Shown here in pieces: positions 13,831 to 26,205 of a stretch of DNA of 64,000 nucleotides. Position 1 is the first letter of the stretch; each line of letters starts with the position of its first letter. This stretch comes from Tyto alba (Eukaryota > Chordata > Aves > Strigiformes > Tytonidae). The notes beneath the pieces are model-generated. The model ran no database searches, was not told the DNA's origin, and worked only from the letters and a program-made list of their open reading frames with translations. The DNA lies in NCBI RefSeq assembly GCF_018691265.1, contig NW_024881313.1, forward strand, positions 40,355,518 through 40,419,517, given 5' to 3'. The position numbers and the translations under genes are program-made.

Positions 13831-16720
13831 ATCCTTTTGTTCTGAAGCATGACTGGGTTTTAGTACAGGGAGCCATTCCTGGCAAAGGTTTGTGCTTGGG
13901 CTTTGCTTTTCTTTTTCTGCTTTTCCAAGTGAAACTTAATCTACAATCTTCTCTGCTACTTGAAGGATATTATTTGGTGGATGTGGTTTCTAACGTATAG
14001 TTCAGTGCATGATTTAGGACCTGATCCAAAAGGCAGTAAAAGCCACAGAAAAACTCCTATGAATAACTTCAGCAAGCTCGGAGCAAGCCCATGGATTGAA
14101 AAGGAAAATCTCCCTGGGTGTTGCTGCAACTTCTCATCCACCAAGAGTAGCCACAGTATTTCACTCCTACTGACTAGATTAGAGGGAGAAAAAGACCTTA
14201 CAGGAGCTATTTAAAACCTCCACGTGACAGGAGAGAGTGGGTATTTTCTTGAATTTTCCACCTCCAGACTCATCTGTCATAAAGACCTACTCCAAATAGA
14301 AAGAGGAGCCACCAGCTTTATCTTGGAGTCACCAGTCCATTGCAGCACAAGGGAAGGTCAGGTTATTTTGGTCCCATTTCTGTCTCTGTAGCCACATACC
14401 AGCACGTGCATTCTTTGATTTGCAGAGCTCTCAGTTATGTAGGCAGAGACACGCTGGCAGTAGTGACGCCTGGGACTGATTTTCAGTGCCGTCGTAGCAC
14501 AGTGGAGATCCTGCCAACCTGCCAGCTTCAACGTGGATAGAAGCGAAGTTCTGACTTTGGAGATGAGTTCTTAAACATATGTGTTTTGCCCTTGCTTACC
14601 TCAGTATAACATACCAAACAGTATTATCTGGATTTATGCTAACACAAGCAGAAATGGGATTCAGCCATTTAAATATAGAGCAAGTTTGCACGGACTCATC
14701 ACTGACAGAGAAGTGGGAAGAAAAAAGTAATGTAAGCCTCAAGCCCCTTGCAAAAGGGTCATTAAAATTAAATTGGTGTCAAAACTTCGCTGAGATGCTG
14801 CAGGGGTCCAGTTGCACCTCCTAACACATTTCTTAGTGCTCTAAAAGCCTGAGAAGATTTCCACCAGAACAGAATGCATCCGATGGGGGAAAAGATGGAC
14901 TAAACTGGTATTTGTCCCACTCTCTGGGTAAATAAAGCGTGCAAGCAAATACTTTTGGGAGCTGCGAGAGTACACTGAGCATGTATATACTGCAGACTGG
15001 AGCATCAGCAAACATAAACCTTTCCCTTCACTCATGGCCAAGGAGCCATTCCTTGGTTTAGGGACTGATGGTCTCCACAAACGTTGTCATTTTATGGTGA
15101 AGTTCTCCACGGTGCAAGCAAAGGACAGATCCATCCATTGGTGTTGAACATGGTGCTCTGATGCATCTCACAGCCCCGGGACTCCTGTCCCACCTCGCTG
15201 CTGGTGGGATAGTCTGGGAACTCTGTACTCTGCTGGCTTTGTATTTTCGTTCCCACTGCCAATGGTGGGTTACTGGTCCATGGGGCACCCCAGCCTGACC
15301 TGCTGAGGCCAGTGAAGTGTTGTGCTCAGTGATGTTCTTCTCTGTTCTCATCCATCGCAGGGTTGCACTCGTGTCCTCCAGAGATATTTGGGCACTTGGC
15401 TGGACCAGGGCATTCACTCCTCTGAACTTCTTCAGGAAGAATTTTTCTGGCATCTAATGATCTCTTCAGCTAATTGTCCATAAAGGTGCAAACCAGTTGC
15501 TATAACAGGTTTCTTGTGCCACCTGAGAACCTCAGGTACCCAAGCATCCTGGTGTAGCTGGCTGATATGACACAGAAGACCTACTACTTTCTGAACAGGG
15601 AGTTGGAAGCTGGAGGAGGTACCCCAGTGTGTCTCAAGTGCCTCTGGACACCCATGCTGAGGCAACTGCAACCTGTCTCTGAAGTCTAGCTTAAATTGAC
15701 TCACTGAAGTTCAATCTGTGATTTTCTTGTCTAGGGTTTCCCGTTGTCCTATACCAAGTAATATGAGTACAGTAGCCCTGAAGTTCGGGCAGGTAGATCG
15801 GAGTCTTTGCACAAAGAGGACCAACTGAGCGGCTTTCTCATAGAAAGAAAATCTATATTTGGAACGCTATTTAGTAAATAGCTCGTGCCAATGCCTTCAT
15901 CCTTTGTTTTTTTTAGCAATTTTGCCAAGACTCACTTGATGTCAGTGTCCTGTTATGGCAGGCTGATTGCAATACACCAGCAAAAATAAGCTCTTCCTCC
16001 CATTTCCTGCAGCCAACCTCTCACCGTGACATGACCACACAGGGCTGCAATCCCTCCCAGAGGGACAAAAAAAAACTGATAAAGACCTTGAGCGCTGCAG
16101 TGACCAGCTCAGCACAAGCCTGCCTGGACTCAGACTCAGCTGCAAGCATCGGACTATAGTGATGTTCAAGCAACACCAGGACTGGCTACACATAGGCACA
16201 GACAGGCCAAATTCACTCACTCTGGCATCAGTTTTGCCCTGCAAGTGGAGGGATGCGCCTAAAGCTGTCATGGGTATCATGCTAGTGTTCTCCTTTACAG
16301 TCCTCTGCTGCTGAAAGGGAGGGAGATCATCCACACGGGTCACCTGCCCTCACTTTTCTTCACGCCTGCTGCTGCGCTGGCCCAATCTAGGCTCATTTTG
16401 ATGAATAAGATGAGATTTAGCATTGGTTGACATCTCCAATGCCTGTCAGTACTCTGGACCTTCTCTACTGCCAACAGAGATGTAGAGAGTAGAGTCAGCA
16501 GAATTCCTGAAATAACACATCCATCTTTAAACTGATGTCTAAAATAGGTCAGATGAATCACACCTTCAAGTTGATTGTTTTTCTTTGTGGAGTATAAACA
16601 GATGTCAGGGTGACAGCTCAGCTGGGCATACCTGCCTGTGGACATCTCCAGAGAAGTGATGTGGGTTGCACACAGACTGTCACAGAAGATTTGCACAAAT
16701 CATTTCCTTCAGAAGAACCA

Positions 16721-16745
16721 TTTTTTTTTTATTTTTTTTTTTTTT
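16721..16745. repeat. Poly(T) tract
   Basis: Twenty-four T residues are interrupted by one A. No adjacent retroposed body is recognisable on the left that would make this the tail of a minus-strand insertion. Confidence 0.8.
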
Positions 16746-19084
16746 CCATGCTAGACTGAGAGGCACACCAATTAATGGTGAGCATGCTGGAAGAGATATA
16801 ATACTTCGTGCTTCAGAGCTTGCGTCAGCCTTTGACTTTTGGAAACCAGGATGAGATTTAATCCAAGATGCAAATTATTTTTCTGTTTTTTCTTCCAGTG
16901 CCTCGTGTCCTGTCAGAGACACAAAAACGCAAGTCAGATCCACAAGGTTTGTTCCTCTCTCATCCCAGGTAAATCAAAGTTCTTCATGTTGAAAGCCCTG
17001 AGTGGATCCGGAGAATGGAAAAACCCTGATGATGCCCACAGCTGTAGCTGGTTTGTGCATGCGATGAGTCTGGTTCCTTCTGGTTTTCCCCCTCCTCAGG
17101 ACCACTTGCCATGGACGACAGTATCTGGAACTTCACGAGTCTCCAGACACAAGACCTCACACTTTTTAAATGGCAAGCACCAGTCCTAGACTCTGCGTGA
17201 AGGGTTCTCAGGTTTCCATTTTAATCAAGCTCTTCTGCATTCCTGGAAAATATGTTTCTACTCCAAGAGGAATACGGGATTTATTTGCCAAATGCCCAAA
17301 GGTGCAATTGAGCACTGAACTATTGCCCACAACATTTCAGTTTAACAAGATGCTGCTGTAGTTTGAGCAGCAGAGCAAAGAGAAAGAAGAAATCCAGCCT
17401 TTAGTAATACTCCATTTGACTGTGGTAATCTTGTAATGTGGGACGACAAAAAGTGAGGTATTTTGGAGACCAGAGCTCTACTGGGGGGGTTATTAGAGTC
17501 AGGAATATATGTACAAACTGTTTTCCAGCCTCTGTTTGATGCAGGGTCAGCCTGAGCAGCAATGATGCTTCTCTTCTGTCCTGCACGCAGTGACATCCTC
17601 ATGCATAAACTACTCCTTTCCAGCACATTAAGGTAATAAAGATAGACCTTTGCTGATGCTGCTTTTCACCCGCACCTTGGAGAGGGCAGATCTGTACAGA
17701 AAGGCAGTCTGTGGCAGGAGGCCATGCCGCTGATGTCTGCAAAGTCATTATTAAGCTGCTTCTCACCATGCCGCTCCTCATGTCCCCTTAATGCCTCCGG
17801 CTGCAGGGTCATCGGTGGGAGTGGGACACCCAATTACCAGTCACTTCTGGAAACCTCAGCTCCCAGCCCATACACCCACCCGAGCACCTCTGACCTGACG
17901 CTTTCATTACACTTGTGCCGGAGGCGCTCAGGTTCGAGGGGGAGGTCACCACGCTGGGCACGGTGTTAGTGCCTACGGCAGCATCCAGCCCCCCAGGCCA
18001 GGCTGCCTCGCACCGTCTGTGCTCAGACTATTTCTCCTCTGCCTCCATGAGCAATTTCAGCCCCCATATTTTAGCCAATAACAAGGTTTTCCTGGGAAAA
18101 CCTTCTCCTGTAGCATTCACCCCCCAGAGACGTGCTCACCCCTTACCTTCTGTTTCAACCCGAGTCCTGTTTCACTGCACTTTGCAACTCTGGTCTGAAT
18201 GCAGTTTACTCCCCTTTCCTCCCTCTTTGCATCACTTGCACCTGGAGGACGTTATCCCCATACTCAAAGAGGAAAGGAGGGAGGGGACCAAACGGCTGCA
18301 TCACCAGTGGGTGCTGAATGGGGACATTTCTTCATGGGGTCCAGAAACTCTCTTCTGCCCCTGCCAATGCATGCTGACCCTGTATTTATTAGCCTCAAGG
18401 GGCCAGACAAGCCACCCAAATGGCCGAGTCAGCCACAGGACCATGATTCAGACCTGGAGTGCATTCAGTAGTCCAGAGCCTCCCACAGCACCTCTCAGTG
18501 CCTCATGAAAAGCGTCCAACAAAGGGAAGAATCGACCCACGTAACCATCCGACCAGATTCCTGCTCGCCCTCCTGCCACCCCACCCCCAGCACACATCCA
18601 GACCAGGTTGGTCCTCCCCAACCCTCTGGCTCAGACTCCTTGCCCTTGCTGCTGAGGTTCGGGGCACACAGGAGCATTTGCAGCTTTGCACAGCAGAGTA
18701 CAGCTGAGCAGCTTTGAGAAAATCTTGTTTGTAGTGTTCTGAATGAACCAATGACACCTCCCTACTGCCCAGGCACCATCAGCCTCCAAATCTGTGGACA
18801 ATAGGGCACCATTCAGAAATTACAATTGCAACTTACTCATCATTTTCTAGGGTAAAGGAATAGCTCCGATAATGACAAGACTTGTTAAAAACATATTTGG
18901 GTGTGCTGCAGAGGGTATGAATAAATACCTGCAGCATCCTATGATCAACAGGTCCATGGCTGACCTGGACACAGCTTCACCCAAGCGCGCACTAAGGGAA
19001 CCACGGGTCATGCAAGGAAATGAGAGACACAGGTCAGCCAAGGAGGAGGCCAACAAAACCATGTGAGGCTCCAAGGAGAACGGC

Positions 19085-19238
19085 TGTAGATGCCCCATCC
19101 CTGGAAACACTCAAGGTCAGGTTGGACAGGGCTCTGAGCAACCTGGTCTAGTTGAAGATGTCCCTGTTCATTGCAGGGGGGATGGACTAGATGACCTTTA
19201 AATTTCCCTTCCAACCCAAACCATTCTAGGATTCTAAG
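19085..19238 (+). mobile_element. CR1 LINE 3' fragment
   Basis: The sequence reads in CR1 3'-end order: 'gatgccccatccctggaaac', 'tcaaggtcaggttggac', 'ctagatgacctttaa' and 'cccttccaacccaaaccatt', ending at 'ctaggattcta'. It covers only the last 150 or so bases of CR1, so it is a strongly 5'-truncated insertion, the usual outcome of CR1 retrotransposition. Substitutions in the tail (aatttcccttcc for the usual aaggtcccttcc) suggest moderate age. No coding capacity remains. Confidence 0.93.
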
Positions 19239-19476
19239 AAGGCACGGTGTCAAAAAAGCTGCATCCTCCAAAGCTTCTCATTTAGGAGTCATCTATCTTA
19301 GTCCTTTGTCAGCTCCTTTCAGCACTTGCAAGGAAATATCAGTGGGAAATTTCACAGGGACAGGACAGGAGGCTTCATTTCCATGTCCACTAAATGTATT
19401 TCAAACATGATTTCTCAATTAGAGTCAGCACACAATCAGGAGCCAAAGGCATTTGGCTTATTACTGAATGCACCAT

Positions 19477-19502
19477 ATTTATATATATATATATGTATAT
19501 AA
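19477..19502. repeat. (AT)n microsatellite
   Basis: A short run of alternating A and T with one G interruption. Confidence 0.75.
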
Positions 19503-19876
19503 GTTATCAAGACATTAGGAAGAATCCAAGAGGAGCTGACACGCTTCAGAGACTGAAAGTCAAATTGCAGGAAGAGAGTGAATCAGAGGGCAAGAGAAAG
19601 CACAAAGACCCAGGTATAATTATTGCTTGCCTGGTCTCTGCTGTCAAGAATCAAGGGAAATATCTATTGTGCCCCAAAGTTCGCCCTACCCCAGGACATC
19701 GAGGAATTTCATAACCCACAATCAATAACAATTTTCATAAAAATACACACAAACATTGCCTCTCCCTTGGGACTAAGGCATGAGGTGGGTCAAGTTTCCT
19801 TAACCCCACGGGCACAGCAGACTCTCCGCAGAAGAATTAAAGCAGCAAAGTGCTCACAGTGGGCTCTGAGCCTGGG

Positions 19877-19919
19877 AAAAAAAAAAAAAAAAAAAAAAAC
19901 AAAAAACAAAAAAAAACAA
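19877..19919. repeat. Poly(A) tract with A-rich tail
   Basis: Twenty-three A residues are followed by A-runs separated by single C residues. No retroposed body with target-site duplication is identifiable on its left, so it is best called simple sequence. Confidence 0.85.
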
Positions 19920-20399
19920 GATCCAGCTTTTTCACCCCTCTGTGGTTTATCAGGATCTGTTTTTCCCACAGATCCAGTCATGCCCTAATGCAGGGGATGC
20001 TCAAGTAATCCCTTGGCAGAGGCTGGCGGGACCTCAGTGCGCTGAAAAGTGCCTGGAAGCAGGACTACTTTATTGGGGTTTTTTTTTTTTTCTAGCTTGT
20101 CTTCATGGGGGATGAAGGCCCGAGCTGATCCTCCTACATGGTTTTATCCTCCCTTTCCTGTGCTTTACCAGCCCTGCCTGGACGGACTGTGCGTCCCCGC
20201 CGGGGTGTCTCACCATCGGCACGCACAGCCTCTGGCAGAACAGCCCTTCCCTCTCCCTCCAGATTTCTGAATGTTGCAGAAATATAATTACGGGCACTTG
20301 GCAGCTCCTCGCCCGACTCCTCAAGGGTCTTTTTATCAGACCTGCTCAGGGCTGATGGGTTGTAACGTATCCGTGAGCGCAGCCGGCCCCGGCACAGCC

Positions 20400-20640
20400 G
20401 CTGCTTCCTGGGACGTGCAGCATCGCCGCGCTCACGGCAGATTGACGGGGATTTATATTTCAGCCGTAAAACTTTTGCGGGCATTTCCCCCCCTCCTCCC
20501 TCCCTTCCGAACCTCCACCAACCACAGATTTAAAAGCGCAGCGTTTAATATTCTCTCTGATGCTAATTCCACGGTGAAGATGGAAAATTCAATAACTTCT
20601 GCGTGCTGTAAATTCAGCTAAACATATTCCACATTCCAGC
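20400..20640. promoter_or_regulatory. Possible conserved non-coding element, CpG-containing
   Basis: The left half (20,400-20,480) carries several CpG dinucleotides. The right half is AT-rich with words such as 'gatgctaattcc', 'tttaatattctc' and 'aaattcagctaaac'. The block is non-repetitive and lacks transposon signatures. The sharp transition from CpG-bearing to homeodomain-type words resembles enhancer elements, but no alignment supports this. Confidence 0.22.
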
Positions 20641-21201
20641 CGCAGGGAGGAAAGCTCCGTGCCTCCCGCCTCCCCCCCCGCTCCTCTCCTTTCTTGCTCC
20701 ATCTCTTTCCCTCCCTTCAGTTTAGCTACAGTCCATCCCATTCCCCTCCTCAACCAAAACAGCTCTGTCTGCAGGGATCTGATAGCCAGACTAGAATTAA
20801 CAGATAAGCTAATCAGAGATTATTTTGATTTATTAAAAAAATAACTGAGAGGATGAAAGAACTGCCACATCCCAGCGTGCCCCTGCGTGAAATCTAAGAG
20901 CGGATTCATCCCTGCTGCCAAAAAGCAGTGCAGTCGGTGCACCCGAGGTCTGCCCATTACATCCTCTTTTTATAGTTGTGATAAATGTTGGGAACTAGGG
21001 TTGCTTGGGGTTTTTGAAGTCTTTTTCATCCTTTTCCGCCTGTTTTCAGCAGGCTCTGCCATGCACAGGGCAGATTTTCTGGGAATGGGCAACTCTGCCA
21101 TCGAGAGGGATCTGCAAATCTGCAGTTCCCCAAAGGACAGATCCTTTCCCAGGCCAGAAAACGTGAAAGAGAATCCCCCATTTTCTGCCCTTCTTCCTAC
21201 A

Positions 21202-21240
21202 CAAAAAAAAAAAAAATATAAAATAAATAAATAAATAAAA
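21202..21240. repeat. A-rich tract with (AAAT)n
   Basis: About 15 A residues are followed by four to five aaat units. Confidence 0.8.
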
Positions 21241-22375
21241 TTGGACAAAAAAGAAATTTAGAAAGCTTCACTAGCTTAAAAAAAAAAAAATCACAACATT
21301 CTTGCCACAGCAAATACAGATTATTGATATCACATTTTCTACTAATTCCCTCAGCATTGCAAATAGAGGTAACTAATGCTTATCTCTCTTCTTACTGCAT
21401 TTATCCAAAGCTTCACCTCTGTCCTCACTCTCCACCACCTGAAGGTATTTTGGGTGTTTATCAAACTAATCATCACCAAAGAGATTGTTTTCCCACCACT
21501 TATTGTTGCTTTGAAAGGCCAGGGGTGGGGATCTGCCCAGCAGCTTTTCATGTGCCAGCATGGAAGAATCAGAGATATTTTCATTTTCTTTTCCCACCAA
21601 AGGAGGAACTTCATCAATGGGAAGAAACCCTCCTGTTTTCAGGAAGACTCCCTAGCCTTGGACTCTGAGATTTCACAATTCATCCTGTGCCCTGGGGAAA
21701 AGTTTGTCCCTCCCTCCATCACCCAGCACTTTGGGACCAAAGACCAAACGCATAAAGAACAAGGATGGGACAATGGTGTTGGCACCAGGGGCTTTATCGC
21801 TGGTGATGGAAACCTCATGTGGGGATCTACAGCAAATATTATCGGCTGCCACGGTCTCTAAACAAGAGAGAAGATGTGTCCAAAAGACACTAATGCTAAA
21901 ATGTAAATTTTAGAAATCCCTACAGCAATTATTTACTAAATATATTAATATTTATGGTTCCACATTCATGATTTTTCTCTCCTGAGCTTGGCAATATTGC
22001 AGCTGAAATACATACCAAAATGCCATCTGCTTTTCTTCACTTTATTTCCTTTTTACACTTTGCACGGGCACAAAGTAGCAAAACTTTCCTTGTGTTGGGA
22101 TTTGTCACCCCAGGAGGGAACCATAGGAGAGAAAAAAACTCCTTCCATGGAGAAGGGAAATCAAACTGGGGCTGTTTCTCTCCATCTCAACGCAACCACA
22201 ATTACACATGGGGCAACGGCTGATGGCTGGTTTCAGCGGTGGACTCGACGAGGATGGAGTCACCTAACAGGAGCACACGGGCTTTTGTTAAGCAGCCTTT
22301 CTCACTATAAAGAAATTAATTTTCCTCCTAGACAAATCAATTCTTCTAATAAATTTCACCTTCCTATAGCCATGA

Positions 22376-22400
22376 TTTTTTTTTTTTTTTTTTTTTTTTT
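22376..22400. repeat. Poly(T) tract
   Basis: Twenty-five uninterrupted T residues are followed by a C-run. No recognisable minus-strand retrotransposon body lies to its left. Confidence 0.85.
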
Positions 22401-22529
22401 CCCCCCAAGGCCAGCCCCAAGTACTTCAATCATCTCATCCCCGGACTAGCACGAGCCACGGGAACTGACCTTGCCTTCTCCCAGGCAGCTCATCACTAAC
22501 TTCTGAGCCTCAGCACATCTTTCTTGGCC

Positions 22530-22670
22530 GCTTTTAAAGCATACTCCAATATTTAGTGCTAATGTTTCGCTTGCATATTAATGCCTCAAATTTTATTACC
22601 CCGTGATCATAAAACCCCAGCTGCTGATCGCGGCCCCAGCCTTCGTTATTTTACCCTGCTGAATTCCTGG
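22530..22670. promoter_or_regulatory. Possible conserved non-coding element
   Basis: A unique block contains 'ttgcatattaatgcctc', close to an octamer (ATTTGCAT/ATGCAAAT-like) next to ATTAAT, plus 'tgctgatcgcgg' and 'ttattaccccgtgatcataaa'. POU-homeodomain factors recognise such octamer-plus-TAAT arrangements. This is inference from composition only. Confidence 0.25.
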
Positions 22671-23130
22671 GACTAAGTCCAGCGTTGCTTAGTATAGCTA
22701 GTTACTCAGTTGGCGTGTGGAGACAGCCCTCTACAGATTGTTGGCTAAATTCATTTACTCACATGAAATATTTCGCTCGGCTGCCAGCAAGCCTTTTCCC
22801 TCCTGCAGCCAAAATCTCCAGGGCAGCTGGGAAAGCAGCGTGGTCAGACACCAGGACACGGGGATCGGACGTGCCCATGGCCAGGTCAGCCTTCAAGTAC
22901 AAGCCTGCAAGCATTTTTTTTTATTTGAGGCACAGGATTTCTCCTTTCTCTGGCCTTTCTCTTGCTGAGCAGAAGAGACCTTACAACTCATGCCTTAGGA
23001 GCAAGAGGGGAAGAAAGAGAAGGAACCAAATCCAGTCCTAGGATTTCCTGAAGGTTTCTCCTAATTTTGGCTTAGGGTGCACCAGCATTTGGTGGCATTT
23101 CCCTCGCATCCTGCCCTTCTGTTCTCCCTG

Positions 23131-23296
23131 CCCAGAGAAGCTGTGGCTGCCCCCTCCCTGGAAGGGTTCAAGGCCAGGTTGGATGGGGCTGGGAGCACCC
23201 TGGGCTGGGGGAAGGGGGCCCTGCCCTGGGCAGGGGGGTTGGAACTAGATGGTGTTTATGGTCCCTTCCAACTCAAACCATTCAAGGATTCTATTA
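23131..23296 (+). mobile_element. CR1 LINE 3' fragment, GC-rich subfamily
   Basis: The piece reads 'ccccctccctggaagggttc', 'aaggccaggttgga', then 'ggctgggggaagggggccct' and 'ggtcccttccaactcaaacc', ending in 'attcaaggattctat'. The 'attcaaggattc' ending and very G-rich body are shared with the copies near 52.8-53.4 and 56.3-57.3 kb, so these belong to one subfamily. Only the 3' end survives and there is no coding content. Confidence 0.93.
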
Positions 23297-24045
23297 TTTT
23301 AATTAGACATATCTTGCCCCAGCTACTTCCCTACCTTCAAGGTGTTCAGACAGCCCTGCTCCACCCCAAGGACGGCCGCAGTTCCATGACAGGGAAGGAA
23401 TCAGACACCAGAGCAGGGAAAATCCCCTTGTGTCCACTATATTTGCTGGTTCAATCCCCAATAGCATTCATACCAGCTCAAATATCGGCATTTCACAGCA
23501 GCTGCAACCACGGAAGCAAAGAAATGCAGCCTTTTGCCCTCCATTAAAGTGTTAATTCTTAATAAACCCTTTATCCGGATCTACTTAAATTACTGCACCT
23601 GCTAATCAGTTAATTATACAATTCAATTGACTGTAAATTGCGTTGTCAGGCAGCTAACGAGAAAGGACAAACATGGTGTTTGTGATTGAGGTGGAGCTGG
23701 ATCACTTAGCATGGGGTGGTGCAGGCTGATAACAAGAGGGGTTTGTGGTGGGGACCACCTGAGGACTATCAATGCAGAGGTGGTAGAGGCCAAGGGGGAA
23801 ACCCAGGTGAGGGAAAATGAAAGGTCTTTAGAGCCTGAAGAGAGATGTGGTGGGAACATGCTACACTCCATCCCCGTAGTGGGATGCTGGATGACCCCAC
23901 GCAACCTGCCCCATCTCCCCAGTGCTTACAGAGCTATGGACTAAAGCCTCTAAGGATGACCCAAGGCACTTGTGGCCTTGAGAGCTCAACCCTTCCCGTA
24001 ACATCGGCTATCATGATGATAGACAAAAGCATGGGATGGTCCCTC
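23297..24045. other. Unique non-coding DNA, no gene recognised
   Basis: This is the interval between a CR1 fragment and a solo LTR. Short open frames only and no recognised motif. Confidence 0.5.
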
Positions 24046-24049
24046 TCCT

Positions 24050-24464
24050 TGTTAGCGGTCGCAATCGCGAAAGAACTTATCTACACCCAGCAGGTAAGCC
24101 GGCACTTCTTTATTCCAGCGCTGGGGAACACGGGGGATAGCTCCGCCAAGGACATGTTCACCGACAGGTACAAAGCACAACGTATTTATACACTTTTTCA
24201 GCAGAGTCATGGTTACATGGTCATGGTTACATAGTCATTTTAACTCAAGATCCATAACCAGTACCCATTGCTTTGATTCAGAGTCCATAACGATTCCTAT
24301 AGTGATTAAGGCAAACACCATACTAGTTATCTGTTCCTAAGGGCCTCAACATACCTTGTATTGTCATAGCTGCTATAACTCCATTTTAAATCAAGGTCAT
24401 ATTTTAAACTGAAATCGAAATAATATTCTAGGATTCAAACTATATGATTAAGGTGTTTGCAACA
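24050..24464 (-). mobile_element. Solo LTR of an endogenous retrovirus, 415 bp
   Basis: Read on the minus strand, the element starts TGTTGC and ends CTAACA, with the usual TG...CA ends. It carries a TATAAATA box (24,183-24,190) and about 70 bases later an AATAAA polyadenylation signal (24,109-24,114), so R is compact. The same 4 bp, TCCT, flank it on both sides (24,046-24,049 and 24,465-24,468), compatible with a target-site duplication, although 4 bp can match by chance. A 14-base direct duplication (catggttacatggt-type) lies in U3 near 24,207-24,232. No gag, pol or env sequence adjoins it, so the provirus has been reduced to one LTR by recombination. Family assignment is not possible here; a 4-bp duplication is usual for gamma/epsilon-like elements. 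Confidence 0.65.
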
Positions 24465-24468
24465 TCCT

Positions 24469-25984
24469 CACCTGCTTGCTGGGTCACCTCCCCTGCCAGG
24501 TTACTCGGGACCTCCTCCTGCACCCCGCTCCCAGCCTTTACCCTGAGGTTGGGCACCTCTTTGCAAATCATAACTCAAACTTTTCCCTCTCTTTGACAGA
24601 GAGCGTGGAGGAGAGGGTCTGGATTTATCCCTGCTACCATGGAGCAGGGTGGTGATCACCAGGCGGTGATCTGACTCCATCTTCCATCCTTGCCTTTGAT
24701 GTGCTACAGAGATCCTCAACAGGCCAGATGTTGAAACCCCCTCCCCTCATCTTTTTCACCCCATTGCTTTTTGCCCTCCCCACCGAAAGAGCACCCTGGT
24801 GCTGGTGATCTCCAGGGGAGCCCTAGTTGCAGAGCCGGTCTGCTGCATGCAGCAAGCTCAGATGTCCCCCACACCGGTCCTTCGGTCCTCTTGCTGGCCC
24901 CTGGTGGGACGCAGCACTTACCAGATCGACAGAGAGCGGCTGAGCTGCATTGTACCGACTCCACGAAAGGTCTTGATGTGGTGGGAGATGCTTATGCAGC
25001 TGACTGCGGTCCAGCAGTGTGGCTTCTCATTCATCAGACTGAGGTCAAGCCATTGACTTCAAACAAGCCACAGGAACGAGTGGGGGGAAGACATAGCTGC
25101 TGCCAACCCAGGTTGTGGGAGGAGGTATGACCCAGAGGCAGGATGGGCTGGTGGTCAGGACATTAGGATGGGGCTCTGGCGACTTCCTTTCAATTCACCA
25201 CTCTGCCATTAACCCTCTCATGTGACAAGACAGATCCTGGGAGATAAGGGAGTGCCAGCCTCCCACTAAAGCCCACAGAAATTGGTCCCCAGGGCACCTG
25301 ACCTGGCCTACCTCCCTCTGCCAGCTCACCATCTCCAAAAAGGAGGTCAGACAACACCTTGACTTGGAAGAGGCACCTGGAGGTCAAAGCATTAAGCCTT
25401 GGGAAGGAACATGGTACACAAGCTGGTGGAGAAACAACCACAGGGGTTAGCAAGCTATGCAGAAAGCAGTTTCTTCTGCAGTTCACAGCTCCCTCTTGGG
25501 TATGGGTAAATGTTGGCTGTGATTACTGGAACTGCTGTTTCTGATCCATTTCTCTGATAGCTTGGCACATATCTAATTAAAACACAGGGCTGATACTCAG
25601 CTTTTTCACACTGCCAGTTTCAGTGAAGAAGGGCGATTCAGGCACATCAAAGCATGAGCCAGCCAGGAAATACAATCTGCATCCTGGAAAGAAAGTGGCC
25701 AGGGAACTGAAGGAGATGTCTTCAGGTTGGACCTGAGGGGGACAAACTGAGCCCTGTGAGAGCAAGATATGGACCAGAACTTGCTGGCAGGTGTACCTCG
25801 CCACTGGAGGCCCGTCTGGGAGAAGGCGCAGCCCCGGGGCTAAATGAGGCATGCTCTCCATTTTTACAGAGTGGATTTTCAAGAACATGCTGATTTCTCA
25901 GTGATTTCTTTATGCAGGAATATGAGCTTCAAAGGCAGCCCCGGAGCTCCTCCCTGGGGTCAAAAGGCACATCGGGGTCCCGAA
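24469..25984. other. Unique non-coding DNA, no gene recognised
   Basis: Short open frames only, with no transposon boundary and no clear splice-flanked exon. Confidence 0.5.
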
Positions 25985-26088
25985 GGGAAGGGAAGGGAAG
26001 GGAAGGGAAGGGAAGGGAAGGGAAGGGAAGGGAAGGGAAGGGAAGGGAAGGGAAGGGAAGGGAAGGGAAGGGAAGGGAAGGGAAGGGA
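25985..26088. repeat. (GGGAA)n pentanucleotide microsatellite
   Basis: About 21 uninterrupted GGGAA units are followed by degenerate G/A-rich sequence to about 26,205. The plus strand is purine-only for over 200 bases, giving a mirror-like polypurine tract that can form triplex or slipped structures. Open frames in several registers across it (for example 25,844-26,272) are artefacts of a repeat without stop codons. Confidence 0.95.
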
Positions 26089-26205
26089 GAAGAAAGAGGA
26101 AGGGGGAAGAGAAGGAGAAAGGGGAAGGGGGAAAGGGAAGGGGGAAAAGGAGAGGAGAGGGAGAGGAGAGGGAGCGGGAGGAGAAAGAAGGAGAAGGAGA
26201 GCATT
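26089..26205. repeat. Degenerate polypurine tract
   Basis: This continues the GGGAA array with agaaag, ggggaaag and gagagg words and almost no pyrimidines. It is a decayed or expanding edge of the microsatellite. Confidence 0.8.

Larger units (their letters stand above)
9669..19084. other. Unique non-coding DNA, no gene recognised
   Basis: No transposon tail or credible exon was recognised in this stretch. It contains two AT-biased blocks that look like possible conserved non-coding sequence (listed separately at 10,830 and 13,690), an AT-rich low-complexity patch at 13,575-13,660, and a T-rich run at 16,721-16,745. A 197-codon open frame at 17,915-18,508 has no recognisable domain and no splice context. 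Confidence 0.55.
19239..23130. other. Unique non-coding DNA with poly(A) and AT tracts
   Basis: This stretch holds an (AT)n run, a poly(A) tract at 19,877-19,899 and a poly(T) tract at 22,376-22,400. A CpG-containing block at 20,400-20,640 and an AT-rich block at 22,530-22,670 resemble conserved non-coding DNA. No exon is recognised. Confidence 0.5.

Noticed and set aside
17915..18508. 197-codon open frame on the plus strand
   Set aside because: No recognisable domain, no splice context, Pro/Ser/His-rich composition typical of random GC-rich sequence.
19877..19919. Poly(A) run as the tail of a processed pseudogene
   Set aside because: No retroposed coding body or flanking duplication could be recognised upstream.
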